Below are positions 41,342 to 49,432 of a stretch of DNA of 64,000 nt, in pieces. The stretch is from Tabrizicola sp. GTDB taxonomy: Bacteria; Pseudomonadota; Alphaproteobacteria; Rhodobacterales; Rhodobacteraceae. Position 1 is the first letter of the stretch; every line of letters begins with the position of its first letter. Location: positions 62,001 to 126,000 of the forward strand of contig NZ_JAEULO010000021.1 of the NCBI RefSeq assembly GCF_016793705.1. Reading direction: 5' to 3'. Both the position numbers and the translations under genes were made by a program. Under the pieces are notes generated by a model. The model was not told the origin of the DNA. It did no database searches and saw only the letters and a program-made list of their open reading frames with translations.

Positions 41342-42433
41342 TTATTCTGCAGCGGCGGGGGGCATCATCCCCGGCACGTATTGGTGGAAATCCTCGCGGT
41401 AGGGCTTCGCGGTGGGCGGCAGGTCGCGCTTGAGGAAGTATTCCTCGTTCAGGACCTGGCGCTTGATCGCGGGCCACATCTCGGCAAAGGCCTCGGCGAT
41501 GGAGCGGTTGGGAGGCGGCAGGTCGTCCTTGATCGTCGCGTGAAGGCGCGGAAGGGCGTGGTAGGGCACCATCGGGAACATATGGTGTTCGACGTGGTAG
41601 TTCATGTTCCAGTAGATGAAGCGGCTGATCGGGTTGATGTAGACCGTGCGGCTGTTCAGCCGGTGGTCGATGACGTTGTCGGCAAGGCCGCCGTGCTGCA
41701 TGAGCCCGCACATGATCATGTGCCAGCAGCCATACATCCGGGGCAGGCCGATCACCATCAGCGGCAGGATCGACTGCATCCAGAGCGCCAGCGCGACCGT
41801 CGCCACATAGATCGACAGGTGGATGATCGCCACGCGTCGCACCTTGCCCCATTCGCCTTCCGGCACGAAGGTCTTTTCCTCGGGCGTCGGGCCGAAGAGC
41901 GCATTGCGGATCAGGTTCGGGAAGAACTTGATCACGTCGATGATGCCGAAGAAGTTCAGGATCAGCTTGGCCAGCTCGGGCGGGCGCATCACGGCGATCT
42001 CCGGGTCGCGGCCGACGAAATAGGTTTCGGAATGGTGGCGCGCATGGCTCCAGCGCCAGGTGGCGGAGTTGCGCATGATCATGAAGCTGGCGATCTGGTA
42101 GACCCAGTTGTTCATCCAGGGCGTCTTGAAGGCGGTGCCGTGGCTGCATTCATGCCAGCGTGAATCGGAGGCTGAGCCGTAAAGGACGCCATAGGCCAGC
42201 CAGAACGGCGCGGACCACCACGACGGCCAGAGGGCGATGCCGATGCTCGCAAGGACGATCATGCTGCCGTAGAGGATGATCGTGTCGCGGATGGCAGGCT
42301 GGTCGCTGCGCGCCATCAGGTCCTTCATCACCTTGCGCGGCACGTCGGTGTGATACCACTCCGCCGCCGTCAGCCCGCTTTCCACCGCGCGCTTGCCGTC
42401 AGCGCCGAAGAGACTGTAGTCCCGCTTGGCCAT
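41342..42433 (-). CDS. fatty-acid-desaturase-family di-iron oxygenase (MocD-like)
   Basis: 363 residues, membrane-bound, with three His boxes: HECSH (94-98), HARHH (130-134) and HVEHH (280-284). Several hydrophobic helices lie between them. Within the desaturase/hydroxylase superfamily the paired Rieske gene and the cyclitol-type cluster point to MocD, which together with MocE and MocF is implicated in demethylating the rhizopine 3-O-methyl-scyllo-inosamine. The ATG follows GGGAGG. A true fatty acid or alkane hydroxylase remains possible. Confidence 0.82.
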   Translation of the reverse strand: MAKRDYSLFGADGKRAVESGLTAAEWYHTDVPRKVMKDLMARSDQPAIRDTIILYGSMIVLASIGIALWPSWWSAPFWLAYGVLYGSASDSRWHECSHGTAFKTPWMNNWVYQIASFMIMRNSATWRWSHARHHSETYFVGRDPEIAVMRPPELAKLILNFFGIIDVIKFFPNLIRNALFGPTPEEKTFVPEGEWGKVRRVAIIHLSIYVATVALALWMQSILPLMVIGLPRMYGCWHMIMCGLMQHGGLADNVIDHRLNSRTVYINPISRFIYWNMNYHVEHHMFPMVPYHALPRLHATIKDDLPPPNRSIAEAFAEMWPAIKRQVLNEEYFLKRDLPPTAKPYREDFHQYVPGMMPPAAAE

Positions 42434-42529
42434 GCCCGTCCTCCCTTGTCCTGCGTCCCCGACCGGGCCGCCTGCCGAGTCGTGGATAAGGCCGCATCGG
42501 AACAATCGCCAATAGGCGCGCTTGCAGGT

Positions 42530-42580
42530 TTCGTCATGATCCATCATGATCCGGCAAAGGCTTGATGGATTTTCGTCAGA
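42530..42580. promoter_or_regulatory. repeated TTTCGTCA motifs upstream of lacI-type gene
   Basis: TTTCGTCATGA at 42530-42540 and TTTTCGTCAGA at 42570-42580 lie in the divergent gap between the desaturase operon and the LacI-type regulator. The same 11-mer recurs, in both orientations, just after the regulator gene. Likely operators of that regulator. Confidence 0.5.
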
Positions 42581-42584
42581 TCGA

Positions 42585-43616
42585 ATGGCAAATCGCCCCA
42601 CCATCCACGATGTCGCCCACGAGGCGGGTGTTTCCAGCGCGACAGTGGACCGGGTCCTGAACGGGCGCGAGAAGGTGCGCGAGGAAACCGCGCGCAAGGT
42701 GTATGAGGCAGCCCGGCTGATCGGCTACCACGCGGCTCCCCTGATCGGGCAGCGGGTGCAGGCGGATCTGCCAAGGCTGCGGTTGGGGCTCGTCCTGCAC
42801 AAGGAGCGGCAAGCCTTCTATCAGAATTTCAAGGCCGAGGCGGAGCGGGCCGTGACCCAGGCCGCCGGAGTTCGCGCCACGTTGCAGGTGGCCTTCGCGT
42901 CGTCGCAGTCGCCGAAGGATTTCACCGAGCTGATGGAGGGCATGGTCGGCCGCGTCGATGCGATTGCCGCCACCGCCGTCACCCACCCGGAAGTGACCGA
43001 AGCGGTGATGCGGCTGAACGCCAAGGGGATTCCCTGCTTTTCCCTGCTGAACGATTTCGGCCAGGGCGTGCGACAAAACTATTTGGGACTCAACAACTTG
43101 AAGGTCGGGCGTATCGCGGCGCACATGATCGCCACCGCCTCGCACCATGCCGGAAAGATCGCGGTTTTCGTTGGCGGCTACCGCTGGCACGGGCATGAGC
43201 TGCGCGAGACCGGGGTGCGCAGCTATTTCCGCGAGCACGCGCCGCAGTTCCAGGTGCTCGACACGCTCATCAACCTGGAGACCCGGCAGCTGACCTATGA
43301 AGCGACGCTCGACCTCTTGGGCCGCCACCCCGACCTGCGCGGCATCTACTGCGCGGGCGGTGGGATGGAGGGCGCGATTGCGGCGGTGCGCGAGGCGCGG
43401 GCGCCGGGCGAGGTGGCGCTGGTCGTCAACGAACTGACCCCCGAAAGCCGCGCCGCGCTGATCAGCCGCCATGTCACCATGGTGATCGGCACCCCGCTGA
43501 CCCGGCTTTGCGACGATCTCGTCCGCCTGGCAACCGAGGCGGTCAACGGTGGGATGATCCCGGTCCAGGGCCAGCACTTCCTGCAACCGGACCTGCATCT
43601 TCCCGAAAGCGTCTGA
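42585..43616 (+). CDS. LacI family transcriptional regulator
   Basis: 343 residues. The HTH and hinge (PTIHDVAHEAGVSSATVDRVLNGREKVREETARKVYEAARLIGY) precede a periplasmic-binding-like sensor domain (LRLGLVLHKERQAFYQNFKAEAERAV ... GIYCAGGGMEGAIAAV). The sensor resembles that of substrate-binding proteins for sugars and inositols. The ATG at MANRP was preferred over an upstream ATG because the HTH begins at the usual distance from it. It sits between two divergent halves of the moc-like cluster and is flanked on both sides by TTTTCGTCAGA motifs. Confidence 0.88.
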   Translation: MANRPTIHDVAHEAGVSSATVDRVLNGREKVREETARKVYEAARLIGYHAAPLIGQRVQADLPRLRLGLVLHKERQAFYQNFKAEAERAVTQAAGVRATLQVAFASSQSPKDFTELMEGMVGRVDAIAATAVTHPEVTEAVMRLNAKGIPCFSLLNDFGQGVRQNYLGLNNLKVGRIAAHMIATASHHAGKIAVFVGGYRWHGHELRETGVRSYFREHAPQFQVLDTLINLETRQLTYEATLDLLGRHPDLRGIYCAGGGMEGAIAAVREARAPGEVALVVNELTPESRAALISRHVTMVIGTPLTRLCDDLVRLATEAVNGGMIPVQGQHFLQPDLHLPESV

Positions 43617-43654
43617 CGAAAAGCAATCAGACTTCTGCACGGTTTTTCGTCAGA
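43612..43654. promoter_or_regulatory. inverted repeat TCTGACGAAAA / TTTTCGTCAGA
   Basis: Perfect 11-base inverted arms at 43612-43622 and 43644-43654 separated by 21 bases (about three helical turns centre to centre), between the regulator gene and the TIM-barrel gene. The left arm overlaps the last codons of the regulator. Best read as a double operator for the LacI-type protein controlling the rightward operon. Confidence 0.6.
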
Positions 43655-43746
43655 GATGATGGTTTATTCCCGCGACCGATTGACGCGACGGCACTGGTCC
43701 GGGATGGTCCGGCCAAAGAAATTGCCGCGGTTGGGGAGGACCGGGA

Positions 43747-44565
43747 ATGATCCATTTCGCCTTGAACCACATGACGGTCGCCCGGCTTTCCTTCCGTGAA
43801 CTGGTGGCGCTGTCGAAAGACCTGGGTTGCGTGGGCATCGAGGTCCGCAACGATTTGCCGCAACCGCTGTTCGACGGCATGGACCCTGCCGAAGCGGGGG
43901 CTTTCGTTCGCGAGAATGGTCTGCGCCTGCTGGCGGTGGCGGAGGTCAAGCGGTTCAACGACTGGTCATCAGACAAGGAAGCCGAGGCACTGGCGCTGAT
44001 GCAGATCGCCCGCGCCGCCGGGGCCGAAGCCGTCAGCCTGATCCCGCGCAACGATAACCTCGGCATGGGCAATGGCGAGCGGCAGGCCAATCTGCGGGTC
44101 GCGCTGAAGGCGCTGAAGCCGATGCTGGAGGACCACGGCCTGATCGGCATGGTCGAACCGCTGGGCTTCGAGATCTGCGCGCTGCGCTACAAGTCGGAAG
44201 CGGTGGAGGGGATCGAGGCTGTCGGCGGCAAGGGCCGGTTCAAGCTGGTGCATGACACCTTCCACCACACGCTTGCCCATGGCGGGCCGCTTTACCCGGA
44301 ACACACCGGCATCGTCCATGTCTCGGGCGTCGTGGATCAGGAGGTCGGCATCAGCGACATGCGCGACCCGCATCGCGTGCTGGTCACCCCCGCTGACCGG
44401 CTGGGCAATGTCGAACAGATCGCGGCGCTGCAAGCTGCCGGATGGAACGGTCCGGTGAGCTATGAGGCCTTCTCGCCCGAGGTTCACGCCTATGCCGACC
44501 CGGCGGGCGAGCTGGCGAAGTCCTTCGATTGCATCCGCCAGGGCCTTGCCGCGCGCGCAGCCTGA
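43747..44565 (+). CDS. sugar phosphate isomerase/epimerase-type TIM-barrel protein (IolI/MocC-like)
   Basis: 272 residues of the xylose-isomerase-like TIM-barrel family (PF01261). Metal-site residues are visible in VEPLGFE (Glu), KLVHDTFHH (His/Asp) and HVSGVVD. Members include inosose isomerase IolI, inosose dehydratase IolE and rhizopine protein MocC. Here it starts the rightward operon ahead of an ABC importer and an inositol-type dehydrogenase, so inosose isomerisation or dehydration is likely. RBS GGAGGACCGGG. Confidence 0.82.
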   Translation: MIHFALNHMTVARLSFRELVALSKDLGCVGIEVRNDLPQPLFDGMDPAEAGAFVRENGLRLLAVAEVKRFNDWSSDKEAEALALMQIARAAGAEAVSLIPRNDNLGMGNGERQANLRVALKALKPMLEDHGLIGMVEPLGFEICALRYKSEAVEGIEAVGGKGRFKLVHDTFHHTLAHGGPLYPEHTGIVHVSGVVDQEVGISDMRDPHRVLVTPADRLGNVEQIAALQAAGWNGPVSYEAFSPEVHAYADPAGELAKSFDCIRQGLAARAA

Positions 44566-44643
44566 AACGTTTTGACCCAAGGGAGAACGGGTCTTTCCGG
44601 CACAATTCAGGATGCCGCCGGACATCCACCAAGGGAGAGAGAG

Positions 44644-45585
44644 ATGAAAAAGACGCTTCTTGCTGCGGGTCTGACCGCACTGATGGGCACCACCGCGATG
44701 GCGGACGGGATCGGCGTGTCGATGGCGCTGTTCGACGACAACTTCCTGACCGTGCTGCGCAACGGCATCCAGTCGCAGGCGGACGCCGCCGAGCTGAAGG
44801 TGCAGATCGAGGATGCGCAGAACGATGTCGCCAAGCAGCTGGACCAGATCAACAACTTCATCGCGAGCGGTGTTGACGCGATCATCGTGAACCCGGTCGA
44901 CACCTCGGCCACACAAGCCATGTCGGATGCCGCCGCTGCCGCGAACATCCCGCTGGTCTATGTGAACCGCCAGCCGATCAACGTCGACACGCTGCCCGAC
45001 AACCAGGCCTTCGTCGCCTCGAACGAGGTGGATTCCGGCACGCTGGAGACCATCGCGCTGTGCGACAACTGGGCCGCCGAGGGCAAGACCGAGGTCAATG
45101 TCTATGTGCTTCAGGGCGAGCTGTCGAACCAGGCCGCCGTGCAGCGCACCCAGGACATCTATGACGTGATCGACGCCGGCAAGTGCAAGGTCAAGGTCAA
45201 TGTGATCGACCAGCAGACCGCCAACTGGTCGCGCGACCAGGCCCAGAACCTGATGACCAACTGGCTTTCCACCGGCGCGGCTTTCGACGGCGTCATCTCC
45301 AACAACGACGAGATGGCGATCGGCGCGATCCAGGCGATGAAGGCGGCGGGCATCGACATGGCGACGGTGCAGGTCGGCGGCGTCGACGCGACGCAGGACG
45401 CGCTGGCCGCGATGCAGGCGGGCGATCTGGACGTGACCGTATTCCAGAATGCGGCGGCCCAGGGCGGTGGCGCGCTGGATGCGGCGGTCAAGCTGTCGAA
45501 GGGCGAGGCGGTTGACCAGAAGGTCTATGTCCCGTTCGAACTGGTGACGCCGGCGAACGTCGCGGACTACGTGGCCAAGAACTGA
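44644..45585 (+). CDS. periplasmic sugar/cyclitol-binding protein (MocB-like)
   Basis: 313 residues: Sec signal peptide MKKTLLAAGLTALMGTTAMA, then a type I periplasmic-binding domain (DDNFLTVLRNGIQSQADAAELKVQIEDAQNDVAKQLDQINNFIASGVDAIIVNPVDT). Motifs such as FDGVISNNDEMAIGAIQAMKAAG and GGVDATQDALAAMQAGDL are typical of inositol- and rhizopine-binding proteins. A strong hairpin follows the stop. Confidence 0.85.
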   Translation: MKKTLLAAGLTALMGTTAMADGIGVSMALFDDNFLTVLRNGIQSQADAAELKVQIEDAQNDVAKQLDQINNFIASGVDAIIVNPVDTSATQAMSDAAAAANIPLVYVNRQPINVDTLPDNQAFVASNEVDSGTLETIALCDNWAAEGKTEVNVYVLQGELSNQAAVQRTQDIYDVIDAGKCKVKVNVIDQQTANWSRDQAQNLMTNWLSTGAAFDGVISNNDEMAIGAIQAMKAAGIDMATVQVGGVDATQDALAAMQAGDLDVTVFQNAAAQGGGALDAAVKLSKGEAVDQKVYVPFELVTPANVADYVAKN

Positions 45586-45603
45586 GCCCCCTCCGGGCAC
45601 CTC

Positions 45604-45636
45604 GGGGCGGCTGGCAACGGCCGCCCCGTTTCTTCT
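45604..45636 (+). terminator. attenuating terminator after the binding-protein gene
   Basis: GGGGCGGC / GCCGCCCC makes an eight-base-pair GC stem with an eight-base loop followed by GTTTCTTCT. It lies between the binding-protein and permease genes, so it probably reduces read-through into the transporter membrane genes. Confidence 0.7.
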
Positions 45637-45702
45637 GGTCAGGATGGGGCAACACCGGCCGGAGTTTTCCGAAATCGCATCTTTGGGGGAGGAGGAAGCG
45701 AC

Positions 45703-46815
45703 GTGGCTGAAGCGACCCATGGCCTTGGCGGCCTGAAATACGACCCGGCAAAGCGCAACCGCGCGCCGGAGTGGAACGTGTTCGGCGCGCTGGTGCTGAT
45801 CGTCGTGATCTTCGAGGTGTTGAACCGGGTGAACGGCACGTCGTTCCTGTTCAACATGCGCGACAATGTCGATGCGATCTTCAACCAGCAGCGGCTGGAC
45901 ATCATGATCCTGCAGGTCGCGATCATCGGGATCATTGCGCTGGGGGTGACGCAGGTCATCATCATCGGCGGGATCGACCTGTCCTCGGGCTCGGTCGTCG
46001 GCGCGACAGCGATGATCGTGATGAGCTTCGCCCAGACCGCACTGGTCAACGGCAACCCGAACCCGAAGGCGATCTTCGGCGACTGGGCGATGGATCTGCC
46101 GGTGATCGTGCCAATCGTCGTCGGGCTGGCCTGCGGGTTGCTGGCCGGGCTGATCAACGGGCTTCTGGTCGCCTACACCAAGATTCCTCCCTTCATCGCC
46201 ACGCTGGGGATGATGGTCTCGGCCCGGGGCGCGGCGCGCTGGTGGTCGAACGGGCAGCCGATCAGCTTTCCGACCGAAAGCTACGGCAAGCTGGCGAATG
46301 GCGACCTGCTGGGCAACCTGACCTTCGGCCTGCTGCACTGGCCCGGCCAGAACCCCGCCGTGGTCTTCGTCCTGCTGGCGGTGCTGTTCCACGTCATCAT
46401 GACCTATACGCTGTACGGCAAGCGCAGCTATGCCATCGGGTCCAACGAGGCGGCGGCGCGGATGTCGGGGATCAATGTCGACCGTCACAAGGTACTGGTC
46501 TATGCCATCGCCGGGGTGCTGGCGGCGGTTGCGGCGGTGCTGCTGACCTCGAAGAACCTGACCGCGCAGGCGGGCATGGGGGTGATGTATGAACTGGACG
46601 CCATCGCGATGGCGGTGATCGGCGGCGTGTCGCTGGCCGGGGGCCGCGGGTCGATCCTGGGGACAGTGCTCGGCGCGGCGATCTTTTCGGTGATCATCTC
46701 CGGCTTCACCTCGATCAAGCTGGACGCCTACTATCAGGAGATGGTCAAGGGCGCGATCATCGTCGGCGCCGTGGTGCTGGACCAGTGGCGGCAACGCAAG
46801 CGGGCGCGGGGGTAG
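45703..46815 (+). CDS. ABC transporter permease (CUT2 family)
   Basis: 370 residues with ten or so membrane helices and the family blocks IIIGGIDLSSGSVVGATAMIVMSFAQ, KIPPFIATLGMMVSARG and MAVIGGVSLAGGRGSILGTVLGAAIFSVI. The start is GTG just after GGGGGAGGAGGAAG. Partner of the adjacent binding protein and single-domain ATPase in import of an inositol-like compound. Confidence 0.9.
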   Translation: MAEATHGLGGLKYDPAKRNRAPEWNVFGALVLIVVIFEVLNRVNGTSFLFNMRDNVDAIFNQQRLDIMILQVAIIGIIALGVTQVIIIGGIDLSSGSVVGATAMIVMSFAQTALVNGNPNPKAIFGDWAMDLPVIVPIVVGLACGLLAGLINGLLVAYTKIPPFIATLGMMVSARGAARWWSNGQPISFPTESYGKLANGDLLGNLTFGLLHWPGQNPAVVFVLLAVLFHVIMTYTLYGKRSYAIGSNEAAARMSGINVDRHKVLVYAIAGVLAAVAAVLLTSKNLTAQAGMGVMYELDAIAMAVIGGVSLAGGRGSILGTVLGAAIFSVIISGFTSIKLDAYYQEMVKGAIIVGAVVLDQWRQRKRARG

Positions 46816-46819
46816 GGCC

Positions 46820-47587
46820 ATGTCGAAGATCATTCTGGAAACCCGTGGCCTGACCAAGCACTACGGCGGCGTGCATGCGCTGGAAGACGCGAACTTCATC
46901 CTGCACGAGGGTGAGCATGTCGCCGTGGTGGGCGACAACGGGGCCGGCAAGTCCACCTTCGTGCGCCAGGTGACTGCGGTGGAGCAAAGGTCTGGCGGCG
47001 AGGTCATCTTCGACGGCCAGCCGGTGCATTTCTCCGGCCCGCTGGAGGCGCGGCAGGCCGGGATCGAGACCGTGTTCCAGACGCTGGCGCTGGCCGACGA
47101 TCTGGATGTGCCCTCGAACCTCTTCCTCGGGCGCGAGCTGTTCAAGTTCAAGCTGGGGCCGTTTTCCTGGCTCGACCGCAAGACGATGCGGGACCGGACG
47201 ATGGAGGCCTTGAAGACCACGGCGGTGAAGATCCCCAACGTCGACAACCCGATCCGGAACATGAGCGGCGGGCAGCGGCAGTGCGTCTCCATCGCGCGGA
47301 CGGCGGCCTTCGCGTCGAAGCTCGTCATCATGGACGAGCCCACGGCGGCGCTGGGGGTGCAGGAGACGGCGCAGGTCGAGAACATCATCCGGGGGCTCAA
47401 GGACCGCGGCATCCCGATGATCCTGATCAGCCACAACCTGCGGCAGGTGTTCGACCTGGTGGACCGGATCGTGGTTTTCCGCCGTGGGCGCATCGTCGCC
47501 TCCTTGCGGAAGGAAGAAACCGACGGCAATGACATCGTGAGCTACATCACCGGGGTGAAGGGCGGCACCGACGCCGCCTATGCCTGA
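46820..47587 (+). CDS. ABC transporter ATPase, single domain
   Basis: 255 residues: Walker A GDNGAGKST (38-46), signature MSGGQRQ (148-154), Walker B LVIMDEPTAA (168-177) and switch-His loop LISHN. Unlike GguA it has one nucleotide-binding domain, as in fructose FrcA-type and some inositol importers. Five bases after the permease stop. Confidence 0.92.
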   Translation: MSKIILETRGLTKHYGGVHALEDANFILHEGEHVAVVGDNGAGKSTFVRQVTAVEQRSGGEVIFDGQPVHFSGPLEARQAGIETVFQTLALADDLDVPSNLFLGRELFKFKLGPFSWLDRKTMRDRTMEALKTTAVKIPNVDNPIRNMSGGQRQCVSIARTAAFASKLVIMDEPTAALGVQETAQVENIIRGLKDRGIPMILISHNLRQVFDLVDRIVVFRRGRIVASLRKEETDGNDIVSYITGVKGGTDAAYA

Positions 47588-47627
47588 AGTTCAATCGCCG
47601 GGGCCAGCCCGGAGCAAGGAGACAGAG

Positions 47628-48629
47628 ATGACGATCAGGTTCGGGCTTCTGGGTGCGGGGCGCATCGGGAAGGTTCATGCGAAGGCGGTGACGGGCAATC
47701 CGGCCGCGAAGCTGGCGGCGGTGTCGGATGCGATGGCCCCGGCGGCGCAGGCTATCGCGGATCAGTATGGCTGCGAGGTCCGCTCCATCGACGCCATTGC
47801 GGCGGCGAAAGACATCGACGCGGTGGTGATCTGCACGCCGACCGACACCCATGCCGACCTGATCGAGCAGTTCGTGAAGGCCGGGAAAGCCGTGTTCTGC
47901 GAAAAGCCGATCGACCTGTCGCTGGCGCGGGTAAAGCAATGCCTGGACGCCGTCCGCGCCCAGAAAGGCACGCTGATGGTCGGCTTCAACCGCCGCTTCG
48001 ACCCGCATTTCGCCGCCGTCCGGGGCGAGATCGACAAGGGGACCGTGGGGACGGTCGAGATGGTGACGATCACCAGCCGCGACCCCGGCGCGCCTCCGCT
48101 GGATTATATCGCGCGGTCGGGCGGGATCTTCCGGGACATGACGATCCATGATTTCGACATGGCTCGGTTCCTGCTGGGCGAGGAGGTCTCCGAGGTTTCG
48201 GCGATGGCGGCGGTTCTGGTCGATCCGGCCATTGGCAAGGCGGGGGACAGCGATTCCGTTCAGGTGATGCTGAAGACGGCTTCGGGGAAGATGGCGATCA
48301 TTTCCAACTCGCGGCGGGCGACCTATGGCTACGACCAGCGGATCGAGGTGCACGGGGCGAAGGGGGTGGTGTCGGCGGAGAACCAGCGGCCGGTTTCCAT
48401 CGAGGTCGCAACCGGGGCGGGGTACACCCGGCCGCCGCTGCATGACTTCTTCATGACCCGTTATACCGAGGCCTATGCGGCCGAAATCGCGGCCTTCATC
48501 GACGCGATGGGGGGCAAGGTCAAGGCCAGCCCTTCGGGGGAGGATGGGCTGCTGGCGCTCGCCTTGGCGGAAGCCGCGCTGAAGTCGGTTGCCGAGGGGC
48601 GGGTGGTGAAGATGAGCGAGGTTCTCTGA
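47628..48629 (+). CDS. iolG: inositol 2-dehydrogenase-type Gfo/Idh/MocA oxidoreductase
   Basis: 333 residues: Rossmann motif LLGAGRIGKVHAKAV (8-22), catalytic Lys93 in CEKPIDLS, substrate residues in GFNRRFDPHF and RDMTIHDFDMARFLLGEE (the D-x3-H-type pair of inositol dehydrogenases). Closest to IolG/MocA. It would oxidise the imported cyclitol to the inosose used by the TIM-barrel enzyme. Last gene of the rightward operon; RBS AAGGAG. Confidence 0.87.
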   Translation: MTIRFGLLGAGRIGKVHAKAVTGNPAAKLAAVSDAMAPAAQAIADQYGCEVRSIDAIAAAKDIDAVVICTPTDTHADLIEQFVKAGKAVFCEKPIDLSLARVKQCLDAVRAQKGTLMVGFNRRFDPHFAAVRGEIDKGTVGTVEMVTITSRDPGAPPLDYIARSGGIFRDMTIHDFDMARFLLGEEVSEVSAMAAVLVDPAIGKAGDSDSVQVMLKTASGKMAIISNSRRATYGYDQRIEVHGAKGVVSAENQRPVSIEVATGAGYTRPPLHDFFMTRYTEAYAAEIAAFIDAMGGKVKASPSGEDGLLALALAEAALKSVAEGRVVKMSEVL

Positions 48630-48643
48630 TTTTCGCGCAGGGG

Positions 48644-48658
48644 TGTCCACGGTGGACA
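48644..48658. promoter_or_regulatory. 15-base palindrome (copy B), terminator hairpin or operator
   Basis: Second copy of TGTCCACGGTGGACA, 15 bases after the iolG stop and followed by CTTTCTGCTT. GATTTTCGCGC precedes it, whereas the same 11-mer follows copy A. It marks the right end of the accessory block. Confidence 0.45.
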
Positions 48659-48717
48659 CTTTCTGCTTACTAAGCAAAATCAGAGGCTTGTCTTTTTTCG
48701 TTCATCGAATTTTAAGA

Positions 48718-48743
48718 AATGGCCGGCCTTCGGGTCGGCCATT
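48718..48743. terminator. intergenic hairpin before secB
   Basis: AATGGCCG-GCC-TTCG-GG-T-CGGCCATT forms a long stem with a TTCG loop and one bulge. On the plus strand it lacks a T run; on the minus strand it is followed by TTTCTTAAAATT. Together with the nearby palindrome it separates the catabolic operon from secB. Confidence 0.5.
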
Positions 48744-48822
48744 CCCGTTCCGGCAAACCGCAGCATTGAGGGCAGTCGCCCGACCTGATAGAAGGCGGCA
48801 AATCCTTTCAGGAGACCCGGAA

Positions 48823-49341
48823 ATGGCAGACGAAACCCCGGCAGGGAACGGCGCGACCACCGCTCCGAGCCAAGTGAAGATGCAGGTGCTGGCCCAGTAT
48901 GTGCGCGACATGTCCTTCGAGAACATGGTGGTGCAGAAGGGCCTGAGCGCGGGCGAGGTGCAGCCCGACATCCAGGTCGCGGTCAGCCTGGACGCCCGCA
49001 AGCGCCCGGTCGCGAACCAGTACGAGGTGATCACCAAGTTCAAGGTCACGTCGAAGAACAAGGTCAACGCCGATGTGCTGTTCCTGCTGGAGCTGGAGTA
49101 TGGCGGGACCTTCCACATCGAGGGCGTGTCGGACGACCAGCTGCACCCGTTCCTGCTGATCGAATGCCCGCGGCTGATGTTCCCCTTCGTGCGGCGGATC
49201 ATCTCGGACGTGACGCGGGACGGGGGCTTCCCGCCCTTGAACGTGGATACGGTGGATTTCATGGCGCTGTACCGGCAGGAGCTGGCGCGTCGGGCGCAGG
49301 CCCAGGCTCAACAGGCAGCACCGACCGAGAAGGTGAACTGA
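48823..49341 (+). CDS. secB: protein-export chaperone SecB
   Basis: 172 residues. SecB fold signatures include VLAQYVRDMSFENM, NVDTVDFMALYRQEL near the C-terminus and the peptide-groove region PFLLIECPRLMFPFVRRIISDVTRDGGFPPL. It binds unfolded preproteins and delivers them to SecA. The ATG follows AGGAGACCCGGAA. Beginning of the conserved core block; convergent with dnaQ. Confidence 0.95.
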   Translation: MADETPAGNGATTAPSQVKMQVLAQYVRDMSFENMVVQKGLSAGEVQPDIQVAVSLDARKRPVANQYEVITKFKVTSKNKVNADVLFLLELEYGGTFHIEGVSDDQLHPFLLIECPRLMFPFVRRIISDVTRDGGFPPLNVDTVDFMALYRQELARRAQAQAQQAAPTEKVN

Positions 49342-49382
49342 TCCGGCCTTTCGCGGGTTTTCCGCGTCGGGGCCCCACCCTC

Positions 49383-49403
49383 TCCCTCCCCACGGGGGAG
49401 GGA
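49383..49403. repeat. CCCTCCCC/GGGGAGGG intergenic palindrome between secB and dnaQ
   Basis: TCCCTCCCC-ACG-GGGGAGGGA is a perfect nine-base-pair stem between convergent genes. Similar C-run/G-run palindromes are scattered through Rhodobacteraceae genomes and may serve as bidirectional terminators or REP-like elements. Confidence 0.5.
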
Positions 49404-49432
49404 AGCGAGGGGCGATCACATCACGCGGTAGA

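Noticed and set aside
43969-46857. 962-codon minus-strand frame opposite the moc-like operon
   Set aside because: Antisense to the isomerase, binding-protein and permease genes, whose motifs are clear; frame content is low-complexity.
40640-48822. Mobile genomic island with integrase or tRNA attachment site
   Set aside because: No integrase, transposase, tRNA or flanking direct repeats longer than about 15 bases were found; the two 15-base palindromes are at 29.4 kb and 48.6 kb and do not bracket a single element.
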